Shown: positions 34,248 to 44,552 of the stretch, in pieces | Layout: the number at the start of each line of letters is the position of its first letter | How positions within the stretch are numbered: the stretch's first letter is position 1 | From: Streptomyces rimosus | Lineage (GTDB): Bacteria > Actinomycetota > Actinomycetes > Streptomycetales > Streptomycetaceae | NCBI RefSeq assembly: GCF_008704655.1 | Contig: NZ_CP023688.1 | Location: forward strand, 3,658,001 to 3,722,000 | Length of the DNA stretch: 64,000 nt | Reading direction: 5' to 3' | Made by a program: the position numbers and the translations under genes | Notes under the pieces: model-generated | Told to the model about the DNA's origin: nothing | The model's database searches: none | The model's input: the letters and a program-made list of their open reading frames with translations, nothing else

Positions 34248-35102
34248 TCAGCCCGCGGCGCGCTCGGCGGCCTCGACGACGTTGACCAGCAGCTGGGCGC
34301 GGGTCATCGGGCCGACGCCGCCCGGGTTCGGGGAGAGCCAGCCGGCCACCTCGGCGACGCCCGGGTGCACATCGCCGACGATCTTGCCGTTCTCGTCGCG
34401 GCTGACGCCGACGTCCAGCACCGCGGCGCCCGGCTTGACGTCCTCCGGCTTGATGATGTGCGGCACACCCGCGGCGGCCACGATGATGTCCGCCTGCTTC
34501 AGCTGCGCGGACAGGTCGCGGGTGCCGGTGTGGCACTGCGTGACGGTGGCGTTCTCCGACTTGCGGGTCAGCAGCAGCGGGATCGAGCGCCCGACGGTGA
34601 TGCCGCGGCCGACCACGACCACATGCGCGCCGTTGATCTCCACGCCGTGGTGGCGCAGCAGCTGGATGATGCCGTACGGGGTGCACGGCAGCGGCCCCTC
34701 GACGCCCAGCACCAGCCGGCCCAGGCTCATCGGGTGGAGGCCGTCGGCGTCCTTGGCCGGGTCCATCAGCTCCAGGACGCGGTTGGTGTCGATGCCCTTC
34801 GGGAGCGGGAGTTGGACGATGTAGCCGGTGCAGGCCGGGTCCTCGTTCAGCTCCCGTACGACGGCCTCGATCTCCTCCTGCGTCGCGGTGTCCGGCAGCT
34901 CCTTCTGGATGGAGGCGATGCCGACCTGGGCGCAGTCGCGGTGCTTGCCGTTGACGTACCAGCGGCTTCCCGGGTCGTCGCCGACCAGGAGAGTGCCGAG
35001 GCCGGGGGTGATGCCCCGGGCCTTCAGTGCCTCCACGCGGACGGTGAGTTCTGACTTGATCGCGGCGGCGGTGGCCTTGCCATCGAGAATCTGGGCGCTC
35101 AT
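34248..35102 (-). CDS. folD: methylenetetrahydrofolate dehydrogenase/cyclohydrolase
   Basis: 284 residues from [19 protein letters not shown]. Motifs: [17 protein letters not shown] with the catalytic Lys of the family, [20 protein letters not shown] and the Rossmann strand [18 protein letters not shown]. Interconverts methylene-, methenyl- and formyl-tetrahydrofolate, feeding the formyl-folate used by PurN and PurH nearby. Note the usual substitution: [13 protein letters not shown] loop reads [10 protein letters not shown]. Confidence 0.96.
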   Translation of the reverse strand: MSAQILDGKATAAAIKSELTVRVEALKARGITPGLGTLLVGDDPGSRWYVNGKHRDCAQVGIASIQKELPDTATQEEIEAVVRELNEDPACTGYIVQLPLPKGIDTNRVLELMDPAKDADGLHPMSLGRLVLGVEGPLPCTPYGIIQLLRHHGVEINGAHVVVVGRGITVGRSIPLLLTRKSENATVTQCHTGTRDLSAQLKQADIIVAAAGVPHIIKPEDVKPGAAVLDVGVSRDENGKIVGDVHPGVAEVAGWLSPNPGGVGPMTRAQLLVNVVEAAERAAG

Positions 35103-35206
35103 ACCCCCCATCCTCCCGGATGAGGCCACTTCCGTTCCAATCAGGGCCGGTCCGACGGGGGCTCGCTATGGCCGCCGACAAGAGCTGTGACCGGAGATGA
35201 CCGAAT

Positions 35207-35231
35207 TGCAATGACGGAATCGATCATTGCA
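35207..35231. promoter_or_regulatory. inverted repeat upstream of RDD gene
   Basis: TGCAATGA-N9-TCATTGCA, a perfect 8-bp inverted repeat in the AT-richer divergent gap between folD and the RDD gene. A TTGACT box follows at 35253, with no good -10 in register. Operator candidate. Confidence 0.5.
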
Positions 35232-35395
35232 CTTGCACAACACATGAGCCTCTTGACTGGACAACGATATTGCGCAACTAGAAGGATTGCGGCTCAGTGC
35301 CGCAGGCATCATCGGGGGGCGGACCACTGATCCCAGGGTTTCCTCCGAGCACGCCCTGCCGTCCCCCACTGAACAACAACGGAGGAAACCAGCCA

Positions 35396-36184
35396 ATGAG
35401 CTTTGGCGACCCGAACAATCCCTACGGCCAGCCGCAGGGGCAGCCCGGACCGTACGGCCAGCCCCCGCAGGCCCCGTACGGCCAGCAGCCGCCGGCACCC
35501 CCGCAGGGCCAGCCGGGGTACGGCTACCCGCAGCAGGCACAGCCCCAGCCGGGCTACGGCTACCCCCAGCAGGCCCCGCCGCAGCAGGCCCCCTACGGCC
35601 AGCCCCCGCAGGTGCCCCAGCAGCAGGCATACGGCTACCCGCAGCAGGCGGCCTACGGCCAGGGCGGAATGCCGGGTATGGGCATGCCGCAGGGGTATGC
35701 GAGCTGGGGGGCGCGGGTGGGTGCCTCTCTGCTCGACGGGCTGATCATGGGCGTGGTCCCGACCATCCTGTACATCATCGCCATCATCGTGACCGCCAGC
35801 TCCACCGTCTCCCGGCCGGACACGTCCTACTGCGGCACCGACTTCCAGTGCATCCAGGACGCCTACGACAAGGTTTCGGGCCCGCCGGCGTTCGCGGTGA
35901 TCCTCATCGTGCTCGCCGTCCTGGTCACGATCGCCGGCGCGATTTTCCTGATCGCCAAGGAAGGCTCCACCGGCCAGACCCCGGGCAAGAAGGCCCTGAA
36001 GATCCGCGTCGTCCGTGAGGCGACCGGGCAGCCCCTCGGCTTCGGCATGGCCTTCGTGCGCAAGCTCTGCCACGCGGTGGACGGCCCGCTGTGCGGCCTC
36101 GGCTACTGGTGGCCGCTGTGGGACGAGAAGTCGCAGACCTTCGCCGACAAGATCGTCGGCTCGGTGGTCGTCCGCAGCCAGTAA
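35396..36184 (+). CDS. RDD-family membrane protein with low-complexity N-terminus
   Basis: 262 residues. The first 100 residues are Gln/Pro/Tyr/Gly repeats built from YGQP and GYPQQ units. Then an RDD domain follows: YASWGARVGASLLDGLIMGV, membrane segments at about 112-137 and 170-192, and GKKALKIRVVREATGQPLGF before the last segment. RDD proteins are linked to ion or solute exchange, but this actinobacterial form is uncharacterised. GGAGG precedes the ATG. Confidence 0.88.
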   Translation: MSFGDPNNPYGQPQGQPGPYGQPPQAPYGQQPPAPPQGQPGYGYPQQAQPQPGYGYPQQAPPQQAPYGQPPQVPQQQAYGYPQQAAYGQGGMPGMGMPQGYASWGARVGASLLDGLIMGVVPTILYIIAIIVTASSTVSRPDTSYCGTDFQCIQDAYDKVSGPPAFAVILIVLAVLVTIAGAIFLIAKEGSTGQTPGKKALKIRVVREATGQPLGFGMAFVRKLCHAVDGPLCGLGYWWPLWDEKSQTFADKIVGSVVVRSQ

Positions 36185-36202
36185 GCGGTACGCACGCCCC
36201 GG

Positions 36203-36234
36203 GGCCCCCTCACGCAAAATCGCGCGAGGGGGCC
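36203..36234 (+). terminator. terminator of the RDD gene
   Basis: GGCCCCCTC and GAGGGGGCC with an extra CGC/GCG inside, 18 bp past the stop. Confidence 0.65.
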
Positions 36235-36338
36235 TTCGCCGCCCCGTAGGCTCTTACCGATCTCTTACATCACCCGGGACCGCCGGAACCGTGCAGCACC
36301 GGCTGACACCAGGTCACACCGCTCGAAGGACACCGCTC

Positions 36339-36908
36339 GTGAGCTACCCGAACCAGAACCCCTACGGCCCGCCGCAGGGCCAGCCCCAGGGCCCTCCCCA
36401 GCCCCAGTACGGCTACCCGCAGCAGCAGCCGGTGCAGCAGCCGTACGCGCCGTTCCCCGGCGGCCCCGCCGGGATGCCGGGCATACCGGTGCCGACCGTG
36501 ATGCCCGGCGGTGTGAAGGCCGCCCGGGTGATGCTCTACGTGATGGCGGGGCTGACGGTCATCGGTCTGGGCCTGGTCGTGTTCCTGCTGAGCACGATCA
36601 ACAAGGCCAGCAAGTCCGAGTACGTCTCCTCCAGCAGCTTCGAGAGCCTTCAGGTGGGCAAGGGCCTGCTGATCGCGATGATCATCGGCATGGTGCTCTG
36701 GGGCGCCGGGGCGATCGTGGCCGCCTCGCAGTTCTCCAAGGGCGGCAACGGCGCCCGCGTCACGGCGATCGTCGTGTGCGTGGTCGGCATCCTGTTCAGC
36801 TTCGTGTTCATGCCGTTCGGGCTGGTCTATGACGTCATGTGCGTCATCAGCATCGTGATGGTCTCCAAGGCGGACGGCACGGCCTGGTTCACGCGCCCGC
36901 GTTACTGA
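36339..36908 (+). CDS. membrane protein with Gln/Pro/Tyr-rich N-terminus
   Basis: 189 residues from the GTG at 36339 ([20 protein letters not shown]), with GAAGGA upstream. After about 55 low-complexity residues come three membrane segments (about 60-86, 108-130 and 138-163). The end is [13 protein letters not shown]. Not recognised as a named family. The low-complexity start closely resembles that of the RDD neighbour, so they may work at the same site. Confidence 0.75.
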   Translation: MSYPNQNPYGPPQGQPQGPPQPQYGYPQQQPVQQPYAPFPGGPAGMPGIPVPTVMPGGVKAARVMLYVMAGLTVIGLGLVVFLLSTINKASKSEYVSSSSFESLQVGKGLLIAMIIGMVLWGAGAIVAASQFSKGGNGARVTAIVVCVVGILFSFVFMPFGLVYDVMCVISIVMVSKADGTAWFTRPRY

Positions 36909-36922
36909 GCCGCTCCCCGCAC

Positions 36923-36964
36923 GCGCCGAGAGCCGCACCCCGGATCGGGTGCGGCTCTCGGCGC
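36923..36964. terminator. 18-bp bidirectional terminator
   Basis: Perfect 18-bp stem starting GCGCCGAGAGCCGCACCC with a 6-nt loop, between the convergent membrane gene and purH. Confidence 0.85.
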
Positions 36965-36981
36965 GTTCACGGGCGTACGGC

Positions 36982-38565
36982 TCAGTGGAAGAAGTGCCGC
37001 GTCCCCGTCAGATACATCGTCACGCCCGCGGCCTTCGCCGCCTCGATGACCTGTTCGTCGCGGACCGAACCGCCGGGCTGTGCGACGGCCTTGACGCCCG
37101 CCTCCAGCAGTACCTCCAGGCCGTCCGGGAACGGGAAGAACGCGTCGGAGGCGGCGTAGGAGCCGCGGGCCCGCTCCTCGCCCGCCCGCTGCACGGCCAG
37201 CTTCGCCGAGTCGACGCGGTTGACCTGGCCCATGCCGACGCCGACCGTGGCGCCGTCCTTGGCGAGCAGGATCGCGTTGGACTTCACGGCGCGCGACGCG
37301 CGCCACGCGAAGGACAGTTCCGCCAGTTCGGCGTCGCTCAGCGGCTCGCCCGCCGCCAGCGTCCAGTTGGCGGGGTCGTCGCCCTCGGCCTGGAGCACGT
37401 CCTTGACCTGGGCCAGGCCGCCGCCGTCGATCGGCTTGAACTCGGCCGGCGGCTGCGGGCCCTCGGGGCAGCGCAGCACGCGGATGTTCTTCTTGCGGGA
37501 CAGCACCTCGACGGCGCCCTCTTCGTAGTCCGGGGCCACGATGACCTCGGTGAAGATCTCCGCGACCTGCTCGGCCATCGCCACGGACACCGGGCGGTTG
37601 ACGGCGATGACGCCGCCGAAGGCGGACAGCGGGTCGCAGGCGTGCGCCTTGCGGTGCGCCTCGGCGACGTCCTCTCCGACCGCGATGCCGCACGGGTTGG
37701 CGTGCTTGATGATGGCGACGCAGGGCTCGGCGTGGTCGTACGCGGCCCGGCGCGCGGCGTCGGTGTCCGTGTAGTTGTTGTACGACATCTCCTTGCCGTG
37801 CAGCTGCTCGGCCTCTGCCAGGCCGCCGCAGCCGCCGCCCGCGGCGGAGCCGCTGTGAGACACATAGAGCGCGGCCGCCTGGTGCGGGTTCTCGCCGTAC
37901 CGCAGGACGTTCTTGCGCTCGTACGTGACGCCGAGGAAGCCGGGGAACTCGCCGCCGTCGCCCGCGTAGTCACCCGCGAACCAGGAGGCGACCGCCACGT
38001 CGTACTCGGCGGTGTGCCGGAACGCTTCGGCAGCCAGCCGCCTGCGCTCCTGGAGGTCGAAGCCGCCGTCCGCGACCGCCTTCAGCACGTCCGTGTAGCG
38101 GTCCGGGTTGACGACCACTGCGACCGAGGGGTGGTTCTTGGCGGCGGCACGCACCATCGAGGGGCCGCCGATGTCGATCTGCTCGACGCACTCGTCCGGC
38201 TCCGCGCCCGAGGCCACGGTCTGCGAGAACGGGTAGAGGTTGACGACGACCAGATCGAACGGCTCGACGCCCAGCTCGTCCAGCTGCTGCCGGTGGTCCT
38301 CCAGCCGCAGGTCGGCGAGGATGCCCGCGTGCACCTTCGGGTGCAGCGTCTTGACCCGGCCGTCCAGGCACTCGGGGAAGCCGGTCAGCTCCTCGACCTT
38401 GGTCACCGGAACGCCGGCCGCCGCGATCTTCGCGGCCGTCGAGCCCGTCGAGACGAGCCGGACGCCCGCCGCGTGCAGGCCCTGGGCCAGTTCTTCGAGG
38501 CCCGTCTTGTCGTAGACGCTGACCAGCGCCCGGCGAACGGGCCGCTTCCTTGCTTCGGCGGTCAC
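36982..38565 (-). CDS. purH: AICAR formyltransferase/IMP cyclohydrolase
   Basis: 527 residues. N-terminal MGS-like cyclohydrolase (about 10-150: [19 protein letters not shown], then [10 protein letters not shown]). C-terminal formyltransferase with [36 protein letters not shown] and [11 protein letters not shown]. Does the last two steps of IMP synthesis with formyl-tetrahydrofolate. Its ATG overlaps the purN stop by four bases. Confidence 0.97.
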   Translation of the reverse strand: MTAEARKRPVRRALVSVYDKTGLEELAQGLHAAGVRLVSTGSTAAKIAAAGVPVTKVEELTGFPECLDGRVKTLHPKVHAGILADLRLEDHRQQLDELGVEPFDLVVVNLYPFSQTVASGAEPDECVEQIDIGGPSMVRAAAKNHPSVAVVVNPDRYTDVLKAVADGGFDLQERRRLAAEAFRHTAEYDVAVASWFAGDYAGDGGEFPGFLGVTYERKNVLRYGENPHQAAALYVSHSGSAAGGGCGGLAEAEQLHGKEMSYNNYTDTDAARRAAYDHAEPCVAIIKHANPCGIAVGEDVAEAHRKAHACDPLSAFGGVIAVNRPVSVAMAEQVAEIFTEVIVAPDYEEGAVEVLSRKKNIRVLRCPEGPQPPAEFKPIDGGGLAQVKDVLQAEGDDPANWTLAAGEPLSDAELAELSFAWRASRAVKSNAILLAKDGATVGVGMGQVNRVDSAKLAVQRAGEERARGSYAASDAFFPFPDGLEVLLEAGVKAVAQPGGSVRDEQVIEAAKAAGVTMYLTGTRHFFH

Positions 38566-39215
38566 GGGATCAGTACCTTTCGTCCCTCAATGCGGTAGCC
38601 GTGCCGGGCCAGACGCCCCACGACCTCGACGAGCAGCTTGCGCTCGACTTCCTTGATGCGCTCGTGCAGCGCGGATTCGTCGTCCTCGTCCCGGATCTCG
38701 ACCGCCCCCTGGGCGATCACCGGGCCGGTGTCGACGCCGTCGTCGACGAAGTGGACGGTGCACCCGGTGACCTTGGCGCCGTACGCGAGCGCGTCGCGCA
38801 CGCCGTGGGCCCCGGGAAAACTCGGCAGCAGGGCCGGATGCGTATTGACGATCCGGTCGCCGTAGCGGGCGAGGAATTCGGCGCCCAGGATCTTCATGAA
38901 GCCCGCCGAGACGACGAGGTCGGGCTGGTGGGCGGCGGTCGCCTCGGTGAGCGCGCGGTCCCAGGCGGCCCGGTCGGCGTGGTCCTTGACCCGGCAGACG
39001 AAGGTGGGCAGGCCGGCCCGCTCGGCGCGCTCCAGGCCGGCGATGCCGTCGCGGTCGGCGCCGACCGCCACCACCTTTGCCCCGTACGCGGAAACGCCCT
39101 CGGCGGCGATGGCGTCGAGCAGCGCCTGCAAATTCGTACCGGAACCGGAGACGAGCACGACGATACGGGCCGGGGATGCGGCGGGAACGGCGTAGGACGG
39201 GGAAGCGGAGGCCAC
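38562..39215 (-). CDS. purN: phosphoribosylglycinamide formyltransferase
   Basis: 217 residues from the GTG at 39215 ([20 protein letters not shown]). [14 protein letters not shown] binds the phosphate. Catalytic Asn and His are in [15 protein letters not shown], and Asp in [14 protein letters not shown]. Transfers the formyl group to GAR in purine synthesis. Other in-frame starts lie further upstream but have no family similarity. The gene is the first of the purNH pair. Confidence 0.95.
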   Translation of the reverse strand: MASASPSYAVPAASPARIVVLVSGSGTNLQALLDAIAAEGVSAYGAKVVAVGADRDGIAGLERAERAGLPTFVCRVKDHADRAAWDRALTEATAAHQPDLVVSAGFMKILGAEFLARYGDRIVNTHPALLPSFPGAHGVRDALAYGAKVTGCTVHFVDDGVDTGPVIAQGAVEIRDEDDESALHERIKEVERKLLVEVVGRLARHGYRIEGRKVLIP

Positions 39216-39479
39216 GGCGGGGCTCTTTCTCGCGCGGTGCTGCTGTACGGCGGTCTGCGGTGTTGTGCGGTCGTACAAAACCATGGGTCGCCGGAAACCG
39301 GGGAACCCTACGAAGGCGCCGACCGTCAGCAACGATACCGGCACACCGCGCGGCCCCCACGGGACGGGGGCGCACGCGAGAGGTAGCGTCGGGCGTGAGA
39401 ACGCACGCTGTTCGTGGTATCCGCCCGCCCGGCCCACCCGTCGGACGTACGGACGAGACAAGGGGAAGACACACTCCAG

Positions 39480-40529
39480 ATGCCGGACCGACGCCGCCGC
39501 GCGGCCCTCCTCCTCCCTCCCACGGCCACCGCCGGGGGGTGCCCCCAGCCCGCAGCCGCTCCCGGGGCGGTGCTGCTGCGCGAGCGCAAGCCGTCCTCCG
39601 ATTCCGCCGGCGCCGCGGGGACGTCGGGCACGTCCGGCTCCGGGACGGGCCCGGGTCCGTCGGACGGGTCCGCTTCGGGCTCGTCAGCATCGGGTACCTC
39701 CGGTTCGCCGGACGGGTCGGGGGCGTCGGACGCCGGGGGTACGGGCGGCCGGGCCAGGGAGCGCGCCCGGACCCGGACCTCGGGGGACCGCGACGGCGAC
39801 CGTGACAACCCGTTCGCGCCGCCGCCCGCCGACGCGCCCGACCAGCCGTGGCAGCCCCGCCACCACGGCCAGGACCAGGGCCGGGGTCACGACGGCGACG
39901 ATCAGGGCCGCGACGGAGACCAGCAGCCGCCCGCCTGGGGCAGCCAGTGGAGCAGCCGCCAGCCGGGACGCCAGAGCGGCGGCTTCGGCACGCGGCCGGG
40001 CAACCGCAACGGCCAGCAGGGCCCCGGCGGCCAGGGCGGGCCCGGCGGCAGCCTGCGCTGGGACCCGACCGACCCGGCCCAGCGCCGCGCGCGCTACGCA
40101 CTGCTCGCCGGCATGTGGGGCTTCTTCTTCGTCCTGTTCAACCTGCCGGAAATCGCCCTGCTGCTGGCGACGCTCGCCCTGTACTGGGGCATCAGCTCCC
40201 TGCGCGCCAAGCCCGCCCGCCCGTCCGGCGGCGCGCGGGCCACGGCCGCCGATGTCGCTGGCCAGACCCCACCCCGTACGGACCCGGGCGCCTCCGCCAC
40301 GGGCCACCCGGCCGCCGCCTCCACCCGCCCGCAGACGACCGCGGCCGTGGCCGGGCTGGTCACCGCCTCGCTGGCGCTGGTCATGGTGGCCGCCACCTTC
40401 ACGCTCCAGCTCGTCTACCGCGACTACTTCACGTGTGTGAACGACGCCCTCACCCGGTCCGCCGCGCACTCCTGCGAGAAGAAGCTCCCCGAGCAGCTGC
40501 GTCCGCTGCTCAGCATTCAGCAGGAGTAG
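39480..40529 (+). CDS. membrane protein with long disordered N-terminus
   Basis: 349 residues. The first 195 residues are low complexity: Ser/Gly/Thr-rich (about 35-95), then Arg/Asp/Gln/Gly-rich. The end has membrane segments at about 205-230 and 285-310 and a short outside tail with YFTCVNDALTRSAAHSCEKK. The two Cys may bond. Similar genes lie beside purN in Streptomyces; function unknown. The ATG at 39480 is preceded by AAGGGGAAG at a rather long distance. Confidence 0.7.
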   Translation: MPDRRRRAALLLPPTATAGGCPQPAAAPGAVLLRERKPSSDSAGAAGTSGTSGSGTGPGPSDGSASGSSASGTSGSPDGSGASDAGGTGGRARERARTRTSGDRDGDRDNPFAPPPADAPDQPWQPRHHGQDQGRGHDGDDQGRDGDQQPPAWGSQWSSRQPGRQSGGFGTRPGNRNGQQGPGGQGGPGGSLRWDPTDPAQRRARYALLAGMWGFFFVLFNLPEIALLLATLALYWGISSLRAKPARPSGGARATAADVAGQTPPRTDPGASATGHPAAASTRPQTTAAVAGLVTASLALVMVAATFTLQLVYRDYFTCVNDALTRSAAHSCEKKLPEQLRPLLSIQQE

Positions 40530-40562
40530 TCCGGCCGGCCCGGGAACTGCCGTCAGGCCCGC

Positions 40563-42416
40563 TCAGCCGCTGCCCTCCGGGGTGGCGGCTGAGGCGTTTC
40601 CGGGGACCGTGCTCCGCGGGGCCTCCTCGTGCGAGGGCGGGGTGGGTTCGAAGTCGGTCATCAGGCCGCCGGAGGAGGCGCGCAGTTCCGACCAGCGGGC
40701 GCTGCGGGTGCTGGGGTCGTGCCAGGGGCGGGCGCCGGTCGAGCCGAGTTCGCGTCCGGGTACGTGACCGGACGGGTGACCGGGTCCGTGGTCGCCGTCG
40801 TACCCGTAGTCGTACGGTTTCCGGCTCTCCGGAGTACGGCGGCGAGCGTGCCGGGCGTGCCGGCCGGGGCGGGGGCGGTGCCGCAGGGCGCGGGAAACCG
40901 TACGTGTCAGCACCGTCCAGCCGAAGCGGCAGGCGGCCCACGACCAGCGTCCGGCGGCGCGGATGAGGCGCTTCACGGCGCGTCCGGCCCGTACGCGGAG
41001 CTTCACGCGCGGCCGTGGGGCGGGCTTCGGCGGGCGGGGTACGCCGCGCAGCCACCAGAGGCGGGCGACGAGCGCGCCCGGGACGCCGATGAGCAGGGTC
41101 CAGGCCAGCGCCGCCAGCCCCGTCTGCCACCAGCTGGGCCCGAAGCGGGACAGCGCCGCGCTGCCCAGCGCGCCGCCCGCGAGCCCGGCGAGCACCGCCG
41201 ACACCACACCGCAGCCGAGCGCGGCGAGCCCGGCGGCGGCGGCCGTCTCGCGCCAGCCGGTCCACTGGGCGTCGGCCGGGCGTGCGGCGGCCGAGCGTGC
41301 GGCGGTGACGTACGACTTCGCGGGGAGCGCCGCGTACCGGGCCAGTGCCAGCCCGGCGGCGAGCGGTACCGCGGCGGTCAGCCAGTAGAGCGGGCCGGTG
41401 GCGTCCGGCTCCGGGAACATGCCGAACAGCGGGAAGTGCGGCAGGTCCGGGTATCCGCTGGTGCCGAGCGGGCCGACCGTGCTGCCCGCGCCGAGCGTGA
41501 AGCCGGGGCCGAGCCCGTACGCCAGCCCCCAGACGCCGGTGTTCGGCAGCAGGACGAGGCTGAGCAGCACCACGGTGCAGCGGCCCGCCCAGTCGCTGGT
41601 GAGGCCGAGGAATCCCTCGCGTACCGCCGGCGCGTGCCAGCCCAGCGCGAGGAGCGCCAGCAGCGCGCCGGAGAGCAGCAGCACCAGGATGCCCGCCGTG
41701 GCCGCGCGCACCGCGGTGATGCCGCGCCGTCCCTCCAGCGCGGCGCACAGGGCGGGCGGCAGCCGGTCGTAGAGGCGCTGCACCCGGTCCGGCAGCGGTA
41801 CGAAGGCGGCACGTCCGACGCTGTGCCAGGCCGCCACGGCGCCGGTCAGGGCCGCGACCACCGGCACGTAGAGCAGGGCGCTGAGCGGTTCGACGTACAG
41901 CGGGCCTTCGGAGGCGTACAGCAGGGCGGCGCCCGCGACGGACAGGTAGCCCGCCAGGAACCAGCCGAGGAGAAGGCGCGGGGTGGGCTCCGGGTCGAAG
42001 TCGTCGGGGTGGAGGAGGCTGGGAAGCGGGGCGACCGGGGGTCTCGACAGGGCCAGTGGGACCGTTTCGAGGATGTGGCGGCCCGTCCGGTACAGCAGCC
42101 ATACGGGCAGGGCCATCAGGAGCAGCGGCGTCACGGCGACGGGCGACTCGGCGCCGGACGCGGTCGCGGACCGTACGAGATCGCTCCCGTGGGCGAGGAA
42201 CCACAGGTCGGCGGCGAGGTGCAGGGCCCGGGACGGGTTGGTGTCCGGGTACGGGGACGCCACCCACAGCAGCAGCACCACGACGGCGAACGCCCCGAGC
42301 CCGAGCCCGGCGGCCAGTCCGCCGCCGACGAAGGCGGTGCCGAGCGCGGAGGACCGCTGGGTGGCGGCGCGGCCGTGTGACGACAACGTGGGGCCGCGGT
42401 CGGTCAATTGGCTCAC
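40563..42416 (-). CDS. DUF6350 multi-pass membrane protein
   Basis: 617 residues from the GTG at 42416 ([15 protein letters not shown]). About ten membrane segments between 25 and 470. The Arg-rich C-terminal third (about 480-617) is cytoplasmic and low complexity, with [18 protein letters not shown]. Annotated in Streptomyces as DUF6350, sometimes as cell-division or permease-like membrane protein; no function is proven. Convergent with the preceding membrane gene and divergent from the sigma-like gene. Confidence 0.8.
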   Translation of the reverse strand: MSQLTDRGPTLSSHGRAATQRSSALGTAFVGGGLAAGLGLGAFAVVVLLLWVASPYPDTNPSRALHLAADLWFLAHGSDLVRSATASGAESPVAVTPLLLMALPVWLLYRTGRHILETVPLALSRPPVAPLPSLLHPDDFDPEPTPRLLLGWFLAGYLSVAGAALLYASEGPLYVEPLSALLYVPVVAALTGAVAAWHSVGRAAFVPLPDRVQRLYDRLPPALCAALEGRRGITAVRAATAGILVLLLSGALLALLALGWHAPAVREGFLGLTSDWAGRCTVVLLSLVLLPNTGVWGLAYGLGPGFTLGAGSTVGPLGTSGYPDLPHFPLFGMFPEPDATGPLYWLTAAVPLAAGLALARYAALPAKSYVTAARSAAARPADAQWTGWRETAAAAGLAALGCGVVSAVLAGLAGGALGSAALSRFGPSWWQTGLAALAWTLLIGVPGALVARLWWLRGVPRPPKPAPRPRVKLRVRAGRAVKRLIRAAGRWSWAACRFGWTVLTRTVSRALRHRPRPGRHARHARRRTPESRKPYDYGYDGDHGPGHPSGHVPGRELGSTGARPWHDPSTRSARWSELRASSGGLMTDFEPTPPSHEEAPRSTVPGNASAATPEGSG

Positions 42417-42462
42417 ACCGCCATGCTGCCAACAACACACGTTTCCGCCGTGGAGCAGGCAA

Positions 42463-42490
42463 TTGCCGGTCGTGTCGCTCAATATATGTT
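42463..42490 (+). promoter_or_regulatory. promoter candidate of the sigma-like gene
   Basis: TTGCCG (42463-42468), 16-bp spacer, TATGTT (42485-42490), in an AT-rich patch 70 bp before the ATG. Confidence 0.35.
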
Positions 42491-42559
42491 TATGTACCTT
42501 TTCATGCCGTTGAGCCATCCGTGCGCCACCGGCACGCGCGCCCGCACGGAGAGGCCGAC

Positions 42560-43543
42560 ATGACGCAGACGGAACGGACGAAGACGACTGACACCGCACC
42601 TGCCGCCGCTCCTGAGGCGACATCAGACTCCGTACATACCAACAGTACTGACGCTCCATCAGCTCAACGCGTGCCCACGGCCTCGGCCGCCTTCGACGCC
42701 CTCTACACGCGGCACGCCCCCGACCTGACCCGCCAGGCCATCGTGCTCACCGGCCATCCCCGGCTCTCCCAGGAGGCCGTCGAACGGTCGTTCCAGATGG
42801 CTTGGCAGCGCTGGCCCGACATGGCCGTGGACCCGGACCCGGCGGGCCGGGTGCGGGCCATGGTGCACGAGTACGCGCTGTCGCCCTGGCACCGGATGCG
42901 GCCCGGTCTGCGGACCGCCCAGCGGCCGACCCCCCAGGCGCCCGCACCACCGCCCGTCGCTCCCGCTGAGCGCGCGCTGCGGGAGGCGGTGCTGGCGCTG
43001 CCCGCCCCGTACCGGCGGGTGCTGCTCCTGCACGACGGCCTCGGCCTGGAACTGAGCGAGACGGCCGCCGAGGTGGAGGCCAGTACGCCCGCGACGGCCG
43101 GACGTCTGATGCGCGCGCGCCAGGCCCTCGCCGAACGGGTTCCATGGCTCGGCCTGGCGGGCGAGTCACCCGTACGCCAGAGAGAGATCCTGCGGGAGCG
43201 GCTGGCCGGGCTGGCCCGCGCGCTGCCGGTGGCGCCGCCCGCCGCCGGGGCCGTACGGAGCGGGAGCGAGCGTACGGTCAGCCGGATGACGCAGGGCGCT
43301 TTCGGGCTCACCGCCCTCATCGCGGCGGCGACCGCGTTCACACTCGTCCACGAGGCGGGCACCCTCCCCACCCACCCGGAGGCCGGTCCCCCGGCCGCAT
43401 CCTCCTCCGCCAGGCCCGGGGCGGCGGCCAAGGCCCCCCGTAAGCAGCACGGCGGACAAGCCCACACGCAGCAGGCCAAGGCTGGCGGACCGGCGAAGAG
43501 AAAGGTCGTATGGGCCGGGCATCTCGCCCCGGAAGCGCGCTAG
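42560..43543 (+). CDS. ECF-like sigma protein with C-terminal membrane segment
   Basis: 327 residues. A Thr/Ala-rich start to about 40 is followed by a sigma region 2-like part ([20 protein letters not shown], then [16 protein letters not shown]). A region 4-like HTH (about 135-190: [20 protein letters not shown], then [19 protein letters not shown]) comes next, then one membrane segment (about 250-270) and a Lys/Ala-rich outside tail. The membrane segment inside a sigma-type protein is unusual. The core contacts of region 2 look weak. It may be a membrane-held regulator rather than a true sigma factor. GAGAGG precedes the ATG. Confidence 0.7.
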   Translation: MTQTERTKTTDTAPAAAPEATSDSVHTNSTDAPSAQRVPTASAAFDALYTRHAPDLTRQAIVLTGHPRLSQEAVERSFQMAWQRWPDMAVDPDPAGRVRAMVHEYALSPWHRMRPGLRTAQRPTPQAPAPPPVAPAERALREAVLALPAPYRRVLLLHDGLGLELSETAAEVEASTPATAGRLMRARQALAERVPWLGLAGESPVRQREILRERLAGLARALPVAPPAAGAVRSGSERTVSRMTQGAFGLTALIAAATAFTLVHEAGTLPTHPEAGPPAASSSARPGAAAKAPRKQHGGQAHTQQAKAGGPAKRKVVWAGHLAPEAR

Positions 43544-43587
43544 GTCCCGTCGTCGCCTCCCCGCCGCGCGCGCTCTTGTACACGAAC

Positions 43588-43630
43588 GGGCGCGGGCCCG
43601 TACCCCCAACAGGAGTACGGGCCCGCGCCC
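43588..43630. terminator. bidirectional terminator before sucD end
   Basis: 16-bp perfect stem GGGCGCGGGCCCGTAC with an 11-nt loop, between the convergent sigma-like gene and sucD. Confidence 0.85.
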
Positions 43631-43644
43631 TACGCGTTACGCGA

Positions 43645-44529
43645 TCAGCCGACGAGGATCTCGCGCGCCAGGCGCGCGGTCTCCGACGGGGTCTTGCCGA
43701 CCTTGACGCCGGCGGCCTCCAGGGCCTCCTTCTTCGCCTGGGCGGTGCCGGAGGAGCCGGAGACGATGGCGCCGGCGTGGCCCATGGTCTTGCCCTCGGG
43801 CGCGGTGAAGCCCGCGACGTAGCCGACGACCGGCTTGGTGACGTTGGCCTTGATGAAGTCGGCCGCACGCTCCTCGGCGTCGCCGCCGATCTCACCGATC
43901 ATGACGATCAGCTCGGTCTCCGGGTCGGCCTCGAAGGCCTCCAGGGCGTCGATGTGGGTGGTGCCGATGACCGGGTCGCCACCGATGCCGACGGCCGAGG
44001 TGAAGCCGATGTCCCGCAGCTCGTACATCATCTGGTAGGTCAGCGTGCCGGACTTCGACACCAGACCGATCTTGCCGGGCTTGGTGATGTCGCCCGGGAT
44101 GATGCCGGCGTTGGACTGGCCGGGGGTGATCAGGCCGGGGCAGTTCGGGCCGATGATGCGGGTCTTGTTGCCCTTGCTCGACGCGTACGCCCAGAAGGCG
44201 GCGGAGTCGTGCACCGCGATGCCCTCGGTGATCACGACGGCCAGGCCGATCTCGGCGTCGATCGCCTCGACGACGGCGGCCTTGGCGAACTTCGGCGGCA
44301 CGAAGATGACGGACACGTCGGCGCCGGTCTTCTCCATCGCCTCGGCGACCGAGCCGAAGACGGGCACGGACGTCCCGTCGAAGTCGACCTCGGTGCCGGC
44401 CTTGCGCGGGTTGACACCGCCGACGATGTTGGTGCCGTCGCCCAGCATGAGCTTGGTGTGCTTCATGCCCGTGGCACCGGTCATGCCCTGGACGATGACC
44501 TTGCTGTCCTTGGTGAGGAAGATAGCCAT
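43645..44529 (-). CDS. sucD: succinyl-CoA synthetase alpha subunit
   Basis: 294 residues. CoA-binding start with [31 protein letters not shown], and the phosphohistidine in [20 protein letters not shown]. With SucB-type partner SucC it makes succinate and ATP (or GTP) from succinyl-CoA in the citric acid cycle. 23 bp after sucC on the same strand. Confidence 0.97.
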   Translation of the reverse strand: MAIFLTKDSKVIVQGMTGATGMKHTKLMLGDGTNIVGGVNPRKAGTEVDFDGTSVPVFGSVAEAMEKTGADVSVIFVPPKFAKAAVVEAIDAEIGLAVVITEGIAVHDSAAFWAYASSKGNKTRIIGPNCPGLITPGQSNAGIIPGDITKPGKIGLVSKSGTLTYQMMYELRDIGFTSAVGIGGDPVIGTTHIDALEAFEADPETELIVMIGEIGGDAEERAADFIKANVTKPVVGYVAGFTAPEGKTMGHAGAIVSGSSGTAQAKKEALEAAGVKVGKTPSETARLAREILVG

Positions 44530-44552
44530 GGTGGTCTGAGTCCCTCTATCCC

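Noticed and set aside
33564..35054. 496-codon frame on the + strand
   Set aside because: Antisense to DUF3017 and folD; its start is the 21-bp repeat region.
40629..42380. 583-codon open frame on the + strand
   Set aside because: Antisense to the DUF6350 gene; Arg/Gly/Ala composition and no motif.
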